Source of the DNA: Lactarius indigo
Lineage: Eukaryota > Basidiomycota > Agaricomycetes > Russulales > Russulaceae
Assembly (NCBI GenBank): GCA_025766275.1
Contig: JAFKAC010000058.1
Location: 248,001 to 312,000 of the forward strand
Direction of reading: 5' to 3'
Length of the DNA: 64,000 nt
In this document: positions 24,251 through 34,076 of the stretch, piece after piece
Layout of the letters: every line of letters begins with the position of its first letter
Position numbering within the stretch: position 1 is the stretch's first letter
Position numbers and translations under genes: made by a program
Notes under the pieces: generated by a model
What the model was told of the DNA's origin: nothing
Database searches by the model: none
What the model saw: only the letters and a program-made list of their open reading frames with translations

Positions 24251-27200
24251 AGCGTCGTGCTATTCCACGAGCACTAATGGTCTTTGGTCGAGGGGCGGAG
24301 GGGTTGTCCTTGTGGAAACGTTGGACAAGATCTTGGGCGTGGGTCATTTGGGAGGCAGGGAGCCAGGAATTCTCGGAGTTGGGATACCCCTTCCATTTGA
24401 TCAAGTAAAGTATGCCTTTCTTGTTGGGCGATACCTTTGACTGCAGGACCCCTTCGACTTCATAATGTTCATCTTCCCCTTGGACAATTTCGGGGGGTGG
24501 TCGGGTGAAGTTAGGGCCATGTGTGGTGTTTTCTTTGTACGGGGAGATCAAGGAATTATGGAAGACTGGGTGGATTCGCCATGTCTTTGGGAGTTGGAGT
24601 TTGCAGTTAACTCCCCAGGAAGATAGGACTTTAAATGGACCATGGCGTTGAGGGGCGAGTTTAGCTTTGGGGTGGGTAGTGTGGATATTAGTCCCTTCCA
24701 GCCAGACTAGATCGCCTTTGTTGAACACGTGAGGGGTCGTGATTGACTTGGAATTTCTCATTACTTCTGCAGCGACCTTGAGGGCTGCAGTGACTTCGGA
24801 GCGGATTCGGTTCAACACGTCTAGTCTTTCTTCGGCTGTGGGTATCTTACTATTGAAGTGGATGGGGGGAATGAACTCTGGATTGTACCCATACCACACT
24901 TCAAAGGGTGACTTGTGAGTTGCACTGTGCTGACGTGCATTGTGCGTGAATTCCATGAACGGGATTAGGTCTACCCAGTTGTCTTGTTGGAAGTTACAGA
25001 AGACACGGAGGTACTGTTCGAGTTCTTGATTTACGCGTTCGGTTTCTCCATCTGTTTGCGGATGGAAAGCCATGGACAGGGTAGATTTGACTCCTAATTT
25101 ATTCCAGATTTCTTGCATTACTTTCGATGCAAACTGAGGGCCTCTATCGGAAATAACTTGTCGGGGTAGGCTGGTACATCTCCAGACGTTTTCCAGGTAA
25201 AGTCGAGCAGTTTCGTCTGCTGTGATGGTCTTGTTACATGGGGAAATGACTACTGCTTTACTGAGTCGGTCAACGACTACGAACAACGAGTCGTAGTTGT
25301 GGGAGGAGGGGAGGTCGGTGATGAAGTCCATTGTAATGGTTCCCCAGATTTCTTCAGGAATAGCATTGGGTTGCAAAGGTACTTGGGTTCGTGGTTTGAT
25401 TTTCGTGGATTGGCAGGTGGCACATCCATCGACGTATTCTTTGACAAACGTCGACATCCCTGGCCACCAAAAGTCTCGGGAAAGGAGTTCATAAGTCTTC
25501 CATCGCCCTGGATGTCCCATGGTGATGTGGTCGTGATACTGAGTTACGATGTCTCTTCGTAAGTTGTTGTCTTTGGGTACATAGATTTGTCCTCGGAATA
25601 AGATGACTCCATCTTCTAAGTTCCACTCTTCTAGCCCCTTGGTTAAGGAACGGGGGCCATTCTTCAAGAGGGTTTCTAGGGCTGTGCTGACTTCTTTGTC
25701 ATAGGTGTGTGTGTCTCGGATGCGTTGTCGAAGAGTATTATTGCCGTGGATGGTAACTGCAGTTCTTTGTACTGCATTAACCGAGAAAAATTTTGTATCC
25801 AGGAGCACTCATTTTTCATCTTCATCCGCTATCCCCTTTTTATGATCTGGATGCTGGGACAGTGCATCAGACTTGTTCTGAACACCAGGCTTGTGGATGA
25901 TGATGAACTGGAAACGAGAGAGGAAAAGCGCCCACCGCGCTTGTTGACGGGAAAGTTTCTGCTTCGTCATGAAGTAGGCCAGGTTGTTATGGTTGGACCA
26001 GATTTCGGTGGAATCACTACGTCCCTCGAGGTAGTGTCGGAAGGCATGAAGGGCATGAATAATGGCCAAAAGTTCCTTATCGCAAATCTCGTAATGTCGT
26101 TCAGCCGGAAGGAGAGATTTCGATAGAAAGGCAACGGGGTGCCATTGGTGCAGAGCATCGGGTTGTTCAAGGACTGCGCCCGTGGCGAAGTCACTGGCAT
26201 CGGTGATGAGTCGGAAGGGCTTGGAATGGTTGGGCAGGGCCAGGACAGGAGCTTCCGTGAAGCATTTGATCAGAGTGCGGAAAGCGCTTTCCGCTGGGGT
26301 ACCCCAAGAAAAAGGTACGTCTTTCTTGGTTAGGTCGAAGAGTGGTCAGGCAATGGTAGAGTAATCCTTGATAAATCGCCGGTAAAAGTTGCAGAAGCCT
26401 AGGAAGGCTTGGACTTGTTTGATTGTTTGTGGGGTAGGCCACTCGGTGATCCCAGCAACCTTTGCGGGATCCATGGACACTTGGCCATTGGAAATGATGA
26501 TGCCAAGGTATTCAACAGAGGTTTGTGCAAACACGCACTTCTTGGGTTTCAGATAGAGGTCATGATGTTCCAGCCGTTGAAGCATGTCGTGTGTCAACAC
26601 TGTAAGGGAGGAGATATCTTCCGTGAAGATCAGGATGTCGTCCAGGTAGACTACTACATGTCCACCGTCGATCAGGGACTCGAAAACTTGGTTCATGAAC
26701 GTTTGGAACGTTGCTGGGGCATTGCAGAGACCAAATGTCATTATGGTCGGCTCGAAAAGACCTAGGGAGGTCTTGAAGGCTGCCTTGTGCTCGTCGCCTT
26801 CACGGATATGGATATTGTTGTACCCCCAACGAATATCCAACTTGGTAAAATAACGTGCGTTGTGAAGTTTGTCGATTAACTCGGGAATGAGGGGTAGGGG
26901 CGCCGCGTTTTTGATCGTAATGTCGTTTAGAGCCTGGTAGTCTTGTACCAGTCGGAGTTTTCCATCCTTCTTGTCAACAAAGAAGAAGGGAGAGGCCATG
27001 GGGGACTTGGATGGTCGGATGTAACCTTTTCGTAGGTGCTTGGAAATGTACTCCTTGAGTGCGTCAGCCTCTTTAGGCGTGAGTTGGTAGATGCCACAGT
27101 TCTTCATAGTGGCTCCAGGTTTCAGATCAATCGCATGATCCCAGGGTTGGTGTTCAGGTAAATGGTGAGAGGCGTTCTCACTAAAGACTTGGGTGTATCG

Positions 27201-28015
27201 TTGGAAGTGACTCGGGATGTGCTCGGAGGAAGGTTTAGGTGTGGTCTTTGCAGCTATCTTGGTACTTGTAGTGATTTTTGCTCGGATTGCAAGGTGATCG
27301 TACTTGCAGAAACTGTGACTCCACAGCCAGGGTTCATAGGCTTCTTGGGTGAACGCGCGTTCGACAGGTTCTATCTCTTCGATAGTCGGGAGGCAAGCTC
27401 TTGTTGCGTCTTCAGGTCCTAGCTCTAGGATGTTTATTGTAGTATTTCTCATTTGAGGGACTCGGGAAGAAATAACAACACTCGTTGTTGACAGGGTACA
27501 GGTTTTCGGGCATCTTGTAAATGCTATCTTGGGTTGATGCCAATTGATTTCCGGGTTATGTGCTCGGAGCCAATCCGTTCCTAGGATTATATTGTGCTCC
27601 CCAAGGGTGGTGGCATATAGCTCTACCGTTTCGTCATGATAAGCGTCTTCCGCTGTTCTGATCCGTAATCTCTGGATCGTGGTGTACTTGACCAAACCCA
27701 TCTTGTTGGGTGACCCATCCATGTTTCTAACTGGTAAAGGTTGGATTAGTGTTCTCATAGTGAGCCCGTTTGCACGTGCAAACCCATCATCCACGATGAT
27801 GCCCTCCGCGCCACTGTCCAACAGGGTGCGGGCACTGATTTCTCTGCCAGACTTCTTTCCTACTAGTGTCACCTTGAGAACGATTGAAGGAGCTCTCCTA
27901 TTCCAAATCATCTCTACAGGTACAGGCTCGGCTCTGAGCATCTCTAGTAGGGAAAGGCCGTGTACAACGCTACTGGCACGAATACTTCCAATCGACAGTG
28001 TTGCGATGGAAGAGC
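24249..28015 (-). pseudogene. pol: pol: protease, RT, RNase H, integrase, chromodomain
   Basis: In order on minus: aspartic protease with LLDSGAEG (about 27830); reverse transcriptase with LVQDYQALN, LDIRWGYNNI, TFGLCNAPATF and the YLDD active site (about 26650); RNase H with LITDASDFATGAVL and ELLAIIHALHAFRHY; integrase with an HHCC zinc region (HITMGHPG...CATCQSTK), catalytic Asp in MDFITDLP and SDRGPQF and Glu in ETERVNQELE; a GPF module (HGPFKVLSSW); and a C-terminal chromodomain (YLIKWKGYPNSENSWLP). Stops interrupt it: TGA 26348-26346 (family has Arg before PLFDLTKKD) and TGA 25811-25809 before integrase. The frame opens in -1 relative to gag, without its own early ATG. Defective copy. 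Confidence 0.92.
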
Positions 28016-29620
28016 CTAAAAATCCTCATTAATAGGCACCGAACACGGACGCGCATCCAGGTTGTAAGGTAGTATCTCTCGATACATTGCCCCTATACTT
28101 GCGGGGTGGTCAGCAGGTACTTCCTCCTGACCATCTTCATCAACAAAGGCACCTCGTGCCCTAACGTTGTTGTCAGATTGGCCTCTTTTGGCCTTCATTG
28201 CCGTTGTCTTTGCTAGGCATTCCTTGAGGATGTGGCCTGGCTTGCCACAGTACAGACAGAGTTTGTTCTTGAAACAGTGGTCGCGCTCTTCCTTTGTGAG
28301 CCTTCCACAGGATTTACTCGGACGGGATGAAGAAGCATTGATGTTAATGCTGTCGTCTTCCATCAGGACCGCTCGTCCTGAAGCAGGTTTCTGGGACTTG
28401 TTATACTGGTTGATAGCATGACCCACGTAGACTTGATAGACGCGGTTGAATTCTCTCGCTTTCTCTATGAGATCGTCGAAGGTTGTGGGCAAGGGGGATA
28501 TGCCGAGCAACTTCATGTTCAAGGCAGTTGGAATTGCTTGTCAGAAAGCATACATCTTTGTTTGCTCATTTGCTCCACTTCGTTGGGCATGGGTGGACCA
28601 TTCTTGGAACCACTCGTTGAACGGACGAGTGCCCATTTTCATGGTGTACATCTTGTTTGTGGCTTCCATAGCCGTATGAGCGGGGACAAAGTGTTTGTTA
28701 AAGTCAGATTTGAACGTTGCCCACGTTCCAAAGGAAACGGCAGCTCCGCTGGTCGGGTTTAAGGCTTTCTTCTGCCTATCCTGGGCCCACTCGCCTGCAG
28801 AGGTGCCCACCTTGAAATAGGTAAGGGCTGTGGAAATCTTCTTATCATCGGTGTCGAAGATGGAACTGTTCAGGTGGAAATAATTTGCCAAATTATTCCA
28901 GAAAGCCTCTGCTTTATCAGGCTTTCCGTCGAAGGGTTCAGGTGCTGCTCCTAGGATCTTTGCGGGAGCGGGTGCTGCCATGGTTGTACTCGGAGGGGGA
29001 ACAGATGCGGGGGGTATGGTGGTTCTCAGGGAAACTGTTACACTAACAGTGACGGGTGGCGATGGGAGTCGAGGAGGGGGCGTTGGAAATGGCAGACGAC
29101 TTGGACCGGGGGTACTTGGGGAAACTTGAGGGGAAGATGGTCGGGAGGTTACTTGGGAAAGTAAGCCGGAAAGGGTCTTAGTGGTACTCTCTAAGATCTG
29201 GGAAACCTCAGCTACGTCGCTGTCAGAGTCGGGGGATTTGTCTTTAGTCGGGGTTGTGAACTCTTTACTCTTGGGTGGCTCTTCCAAGTCAGAAAATCGA
29301 ACTTTTCGATTATTGTTGTACGTCCAAAGCTCTTTGACGAAGTTCCAGCAGACTACTTTTCCACGATAGGTGCCGTGTAATGTGTCGAAATCGAGGTCCT
29401 CAACCTTTTCGATACCAGGGTAAACTCTCTTGAGATCTTCAAATAATATGCGTTCTTGGGTTTCAACCTTTGTCCAGGGATGTTTTCCGGTGGGACTAGT
29501 GATGTCCTGTCCTTCCCACTGGGCATGATAAAGGTTGTCGTTGTCGGAGAAGAAGATGTCGTGGAAATATACAGGGATGCAGGCTTTCTCTTGTTCTGTA
29601 AGAGGTCGTTGCATGCTCAT
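28016..29620 (-). pseudogene. gag: gag with zinc knuckle, one in-frame stop
   Basis: Starts at ATG 29620 (MSMQRPL). Unusual N-terminal segment of about 110 residues, a Ser/Thr/Pro-rich linker, then the capsid-like core (EPFDGKPDKAEAFWNNLANY, FNEWFQEWSTHAQRSG) and a CCHC zinc knuckle CLYCGKPGHILKEC near 28230. TGA 28543-28541 interrupts the core at KMYAF-stop-QAI, where related Gag proteins have Arg. The frame ends GAT TTT TAG (28018-28016), overlapping the pol frame in -1 register. The start overlaps the stop of ORF-C as ATGA. Confidence 0.88.
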
Positions 29621-30210
29621 TCACCTCTTCTGGTGAGGCGGGTGACAGTCCAACTGTCCAGGTTCCAGGGGTAGTAGACTTTGTACGCGGGGAGGAGGAT
29701 AGCTCTATCTGGACGATGGGGTCTTTGTGAACGACGGATCCAATGGTATCCTTCCCAAATACCAAAGTGGGTCAGGGTTGTCTTGCTTCTCCACAAGAAG
29801 TCTTGGAAATACAAGGGACTTGTCGAAACCTCGCTTATGCGCGTAAGCGGCTGGGAAAAGTACAGGGTTTCAAGATTGTGCCGGTTTTGGTACAACAGAG
29901 AACAGTGTCTTCTGAACACGTCGAGTTCTCGGGGGGTTCGGGTCGGTAGGCTCTTGGTTACTAAGATAGCCTCTGGGAGATGACAATGGATTTCTCGGGG
30001 TTGGGTCTTGAGATACTGAGCTTCGTCGCTGCTCATGGAATGCTGCCTTGCAGTCGGAGTTGCTTGGATACTGGGGTACACTGGTTCACTCAGACCAGCT
30101 TGGTTAATACTCGGGAGGGGAATCTGGGTGTTGGTAGCTCGACGAGCTCTAGGGGCCCTTCTTGGGGTAACAGGGGTGCTAGGGGTGGAGGCTATGGGCC
30201 GATCGTCCAC
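29617..30210 (-). CDS. ORF-C, accessory ORF before gag
   Basis: About 197 codons from a GTG at 30210 (open further upstream); the first ATG in frame is well inside (QHSMSSDE). The N-terminal part is Pro/Arg-rich, followed by a folded-looking region with RELDVFRRHCSLLYQNRHN, YFQDFLWRSKTTLTHFGIWE and a C-terminal YKVYYPWNLDSWTVTRL. I do not recognise it. Its TGA overlaps the gag ATG in ATGA, an arrangement that could allow termination-reinitiation. It could be an N-terminal extension of Gag expression or an element-specific protein. Confidence 0.6.
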   Translation of the reverse strand: MDDRPIASTPSTPVTPRRAPRARRATNTQIPLPSINQAGLSEPVYPSIQATPTARQHSMSSDEAQYLKTQPREIHCHLPEAILVTKSLPTRTPRELDVFRRHCSLLYQNRHNLETLYFSQPLTRISEVSTSPLYFQDFLWRSKTTLTHFGIWEGYHWIRRSQRPHRPDRAILLPAYKVYYPWNLDSWTVTRLTRRGE

Positions 30211-30300
30211 TTGGAAGCGACGATGAGTTCTTCTTTGGGCGACGTGTGAGGATGCCAGGTTAATTGCCCAATGAATTGGATCCAGGGTTTGACTCGGGAA

Positions 30301-30339
30301 ATTGTCAAATTTTACACTTGTAAAATTTATCTCGACAAT
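30301..30339. promoter_or_regulatory. Hairpin between ORF-B and ORF-C
   Basis: AAATTTTAC (30307-30315), loop ACTT, GTAAAATTT (30320-30328), enclosed by ATTGTC (30301-30306) and GACAAT (30334-30339). All arms pair perfectly; only a 5-base bulge separates inner and outer stems. Confidence 0.7.
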
Positions 30340-30348
30340 CTATACTAT

Positions 30349-31395
30349 CTAGTCCTTTTCTCTATAAGGTAGATAGTTAACTCCAGGGGACCACAACACT
30401 ACGTTGGGGGGTGTCGGGGGGGTGTCGGGACGATAACTGCAGGTGCAGACTTCTTGAGAGCACCAACAGGGGCCGGAGGTCAGAGTTGGTCCCCAACCGT
30501 CGTTAGGACTGGGCGGCTGGTTGGTATCTCCGTTATGCAGGGAGACGTCGGAGTCTGAAGATTCGTCTTCAGTTTCAGGGGAACTAGGGGGAAGCCGATC
30601 TGTAATTCGGCGGAGCAGGGGCAGAGTCCGGAAAGTTTCTCTAGCGTTGAGAATGGAAACTAATTCTGGGTCGTCAGAGGTAGAAGGGGGGTAGTGCCAG
30701 ATACTCAGGTTGACAAGGTTCCGGTCGGGATTGGTCAGGGTAGTTTCCCACACATAGGTGGTGAAGGAATACGTGAACTCCGAACTATCGGAGATGACTA
30801 GGCGGGGGGCGGAATCGGGGTGAATGACCACTTGGAGTTCTTGGAAAGAAATCTGTATTTCTTGATACGTGAGGCGGAGTCGGTCAATGAAATGAAGAGA
30901 GAAGCCGTCTTCAAGTTGCCGGATATAGTGGTCGCGACAAGGGGGAATGTGGACAAACCAAAGGTAGTCACTCTTGGCCCACACTAGGAGTTGGTCTGTT
31001 GGATGGTTGGTGGCGGAGATGGAGCCCGAAAGGTGCCAATAAAGGAGTTGCTCGTCAGCAGCCTTGACGACTTCGGAAAGATTGTCAATAAACTTGTGAT
31101 AAACCCTTTCAGGGATGACTTCTCCAAAGTCAAAGAGGTCGATAAGGGTATGTAAGGCGGTAGGGGGTTCTGTCCAACAGTCAAGATGGGGGTTATCGAT
31201 AAGGTCATAAGTGGAAGTGACGGGGTAGTAGCGGTCAAGTTGCCGCTGCCTGTGGGACTCGAAGTTAACTCGGGCTCGCGCAAGCCTTTGTTCTTCAGAT
31301 AAGTTGAAGGTAAATGGAGTAGAAGGAGGCACTTGAATCACTCGATTTAAGTCCAAAACCCAAATAAGTAAACACTTACTTACTTTGCGTTGCAC
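30349..31395 (-). CDS. ORF-B, accessory ORF without any methionine codon
   Basis: A 348-codon open frame on minus between ORF-A and ORF-C. It contains no ATG; the first candidate start is GTG at 31395. Composition is that of a real protein: Trp/Tyr-rich blocks (CWTEPPTALHTLIDLFDFGE, WAKSDYLWFVHIPPCRDHYI, RLRLTYQEIQISFQELQ), an acidic linker and a Cys-containing C-terminus (SGPCWCSQEVCTCSYRPD). A GTAAGT donor-like site lies at its 5' end. I do not recognise the family. Expression by splicing, frameshifting or non-AUG initiation is needed, unless it is decayed. Confidence 0.6.
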   Translation of the reverse strand: MQRKVSKCLLIWVLDLNRVIQVPPSTPFTFNLSEEQRLARARVNFESHRQRQLDRYYPVTSTYDLIDNPHLDCWTEPPTALHTLIDLFDFGEVIPERVYHKFIDNLSEVVKAADEQLLYWHLSGSISATNHPTDQLLVWAKSDYLWFVHIPPCRDHYIRQLEDGFSLHFIDRLRLTYQEIQISFQELQVVIHPDSAPRLVISDSSEFTYSFTTYVWETTLTNPDRNLVNLSIWHYPPSTSDDPELVSILNARETFRTLPLLRRITDRLPPSSPETEDESSDSDVSLHNGDTNQPPSPNDGWGPTLTSGPCWCSQEVCTCSYRPDTPPTPPNVVLWSPGVNYLPYREKD

Positions 31396-31429
31396 TTAAA
31401 ACACTCGTTTCAAGACAAGGCAAATATAT

Positions 31430-31450
31430 AACCACTTATCTAAAGTGGTT
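31430..31450. promoter_or_regulatory. Hairpin containing the ORF-A stop codon
   Basis: AACCACTT (31430-31437), loop ATCTA, AAGTGGTT (31443-31450). The minus-strand TAG of ORF-A (31442-31440) lies in the loop. Confidence 0.65.
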
Positions 31451-33312
31451 GGTCGTCAGGGAAAGTGGAAATAAAACTGAAGGGGTCAGCAGGAACACGA
31501 GGGGAAAGGACGTAAGCAAGAAGATGGGGGGCGGAACAAACCAAGTCCTCAAAGAAATAGGCCTGGTGGTAAGCGTAAATTTGTCTGTTGAAAGAAAAAC
31601 GTAAGTGTCCGTAAGTGGTAACAATTCTTCCGTCCAAAAAGTCCTGGATCTCTAGCGTCACTAGAGAGTCAATGTACCCAGCCCTGTGAACGTTAGCAAG
31701 GGGGGCGAAAGCGCGTCTCAGGCCTTCCCTGAAGTCGTATCGGATAGTTCCGAAGGGGGTGTCGGGAGAGGGAAGGTCGTAGATGGCCTTGGAACAGATG
31801 TACAGGGGAGGGAAGTCGGGGTGTTGAGCGGGGTCAACGACGCGCGGGAAGAGGGTGTAGATGTGGGGAGGAAGAAGGCGGAAGGGAGTGACCGAGGGAA
31901 AGATCGGGGGAAAACTAACGAGGGAAGTGGCAAGGGGAACTCTGGTAATTAGTTCCCGAAGGGTCATGGAAGTGGGCCACCAAGATTCTCCTTGGGGGGT
32001 GACGACGGCGATGTACTGGTGGGGGTGTTCTCCTTGGTGAAGGAGACAAGGAGGCGCCTGATAAGCGGTGGGGCCAAGGGGGGGGAGGTTCTCCTGGTCG
32101 GGGTGAGGGGCCGGAGGGAAGATGGGGCCTTGTTCAGCTACTCGCTCATAGTCAATTGGCGAGTCGGGGGTTGCAAGGCGGGAGGGGACTGGAACAGGAG
32201 ACGGAGAGCGACGAGGAGTCGGAGGAAGAACAGGAGGTGGCGAAGGAGAGCCACGAAGAGAAACAGGGGGGCAGGGGGTCGGGACTCGGAGGGGAGGCGC
32301 AGACTCGGCGCGGGGTTCAGGGGACAAGGGGACAAGGTTCCTGTTGAGGTCGATGATCTCGAGGACCTCTTCGTAGAACTGGGCAACACTGGGGGATGTT
32401 GATAAGTGACCTGTGCGCACTTAGCGGCTCTAAAGGACTTACAGATATGGACTGCTTTAGATAAGATATATTGACCTGTAGATTAGATTATATGATCTGT
32501 ACAATCTCGGACTTCTCAGCTTATCTATGACATCATGTACAATGACATCATGTAGAACACTCTGGACATTTCATTGTACTCCTTTCTTTGTTCTCTTTGA
32601 AGCGTTATCTTTATTATGATGTCACTATGATATCATTTACTTCTAGACTCTCCTTGTTCTTTCTGTCCTTGTTCTCAGAACGTCCACTCCTTTGTCCGTT
32701 TGTAGAACAATAACTATCTTGTAGTACGTGACTAGTGTTACATCCCTTGTATAGTGTCACTCCCAGAAAGTGTATAAGTAGAGTAGCATGTACGCTCCTG
32801 GTCCACATCAGTTCTCACTGTTTGTGTGCCAGGTAAGCTCCCCTCTCTCCAATGTATAACATCAGTTCTCACTGTTTGTGTGCCAGACACTTTGCTTTAC
32901 CTTGCTAGACTTCCCTGTTGCTGCTTCCAGCCACCCAGCTTGTCTCACCACAGAACACTTTGTCCCTCTGTGAGTAAGCTATCTATGTGTGCTGTTCATC
33001 AGGGGACAGGGGACGAGGGGAAGGACGAGGGGTGGCTTCTTCAGCCGGAGCATAGGGGTAGACTAGTTCGGGGGTTGCATCCCGAACAAGGGCAACAGGG
33101 GTGGGGGGCTCGTCACCACCGAAGGTGGCGGGGGTGTAGGGGGTGGTGAAGCGGAGGCTGTCAAGACGGACAGCAGAGGAGGAGGGGACAGGGGAAACGC
33201 GGGAAAAGTCAAGGGGCCTACCTTGGTTGTCGAACTCTGACTGGTAGCTGGCAGAATCTCCGTCCCACTGACCGTACTGCGAGAAGTTGTACTCATAGTT
33301 GTGGTCAGCCAC
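31440..33312 (-). pseudogene. ORF-A, first accessory ORF, split by a solo LTR
   Basis: Two minus-strand segments, 33312-33002 and 32391-31440, join in frame (1,263 bases, 421 codons) when the nested LTR and one GGGGA duplication are left out. The frame opens at about 33327, just after the primer site, and has no ATG at its start (GTG at 33312 in a Kozak-like CCAGTGGCT, perhaps a mutated ATG). N-terminal part acidic/aromatic, then a long Pro/Ser/Arg-rich linker, then a conserved-looking C-terminal half with HQYIAVVTPQGESWWPTSMT, YGHLRFSFNRQIYAYHQAYF and DLVCSAPHLLAYVLSPRVPA. Family not recognised. Confidence 0.6.
32397..33001 (+). mobile_element. Solo LTR nested in ORF-A (605 bp)
   Basis: Starts TGTTGATAAGTGACC, ends GTTCATCA, flanked by GGGGA at 32392-32396 and 33002-33006. 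Same family as 52277-52902 (opposite orientation) and the 70-bp fragment at 43953-44022. Confidence 0.9.
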
Positions 33313-33342
33313 TGGAGCAGCCCGGAGTCAGTCTATTGGGTT

Positions 33343-33354
33343 AGACTGTCCAAG
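33343..33354 (-). promoter_or_regulatory. Self-priming primer-binding site
   Basis: Two bases downstream of the 5' LTR on minus lies TGGACAGTCT. It is complementary to AGACTGTCCA inside the LTR (minus, 33553-33544), which lies about 36 bases after TATATAAG (33588-33581), the expected 5' end of the transcript. This matches the Tf1/sushi mode, in which the RNA 5' end folds back to prime; no tRNA-type TGGTATCAGAG site is present. Confidence 0.65.
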
Positions 33355-34041
33355 TGTGATGACTCACTGTCACTCGACAGAGGGTCACGACGTAGGCAGA
33401 GACTGGGGGCTGAGAGGGTGTGGAGAAGAGATGCTTGATGACAGAAGAACGCAAGATACGCTCTTGGCTCAGTAGAGAGGTAGTGGCACACAATGAGTGG
33501 GGCACTCGAAGGAGCTGTGAGGCAAGAGGGAGGATGTCACAAGTGGACAGTCTGAGGGACTGTCTGTAGAATTGCACCAGCTTATATACTACAGGGGGTG
33601 GTCTGTGCGTAACTTTAGGGCAGGCTTAGGGCCTGTCCACAGGTGCTGCGCAGTACTGCAGAAGGGAACATTCTAGAGACATCTAACAATAGAGTCCAAT
33701 CAGAAGGTGTTTAAACATAGAACGACTGTGCCACAGTCGATGGCGCAATCTTGCGTCAGGATGGCGTGATTCCACAGTCAATGCGGGAATCCCCGAGGGG
33801 TGGTGACTTGGTTGATTATCTTTGTTGATTGATCAACAATCAACCATTGATTAGTACACGTGTACACAACATGTGGCTTGAGAGACGTGACTGATCATGT
33901 GACAGATCACGTGATCGTTTGAGAACAGAATTCAAACTCCGATTCGGAATTCCCCTTTAGGAAGGTGATTACATAAGACTGGGCCGGCGCGGACCGGTCT
34001 TAAGCGCCCTTGAGTCACAACCGGGTTATAGGTTCGTGACA
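33355..34041 (-). repeat. 5' LTR of the gypsy element
   Basis: 687 bp; minus-strand sequence begins TGTCACGAACC and ends in TCATCACA. TATATAAG at 33588-33581 is the likely TATA box. Confidence 0.93.
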
Positions 34042-34046
34042 GGCGA
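34042..34046. repeat. Target-site duplication GGCGA (right)
   Basis: Copy of 23546-23550. Confidence 0.9.
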
Positions 34047-34076
34047 TGGTTGAAGCACTAATGACAGGAGACGTAC

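Larger units (their letters stand above)
23551..34041 (-). mobile_element. Chromodomain Ty3/gypsy LTR retrotransposon with three extra ORFs (10,491 bp)
   Basis: Two 687-bp LTRs begin TG and end CA, flanked by a perfect 5-bp duplication GGCGA. Coding is on the minus strand: 5' LTR 34041-33355, self-priming PBS, ORF-A, ORF-B, ORF-C, gag, pol (protease, reverse transcriptase, RNase H, integrase, chromodomain), polypurine tract, 3' LTR. The chromodomain places it among chromoviruses (Tf1/sushi-like). A solo LTR is nested in ORF-A. Gag and pol contain in-frame stops, so the copy is defective. It sits in an intron of the Plavaka transposase gene. Confidence 0.93.

Noticed and set aside
33341..33577. 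ORF within the gypsy LTRs (also 23366-23806)
   Set aside because: No ATG, lies in the LTR R/U5 region and ends just past the primer site; probably chance, though a spliced leader is not excluded.
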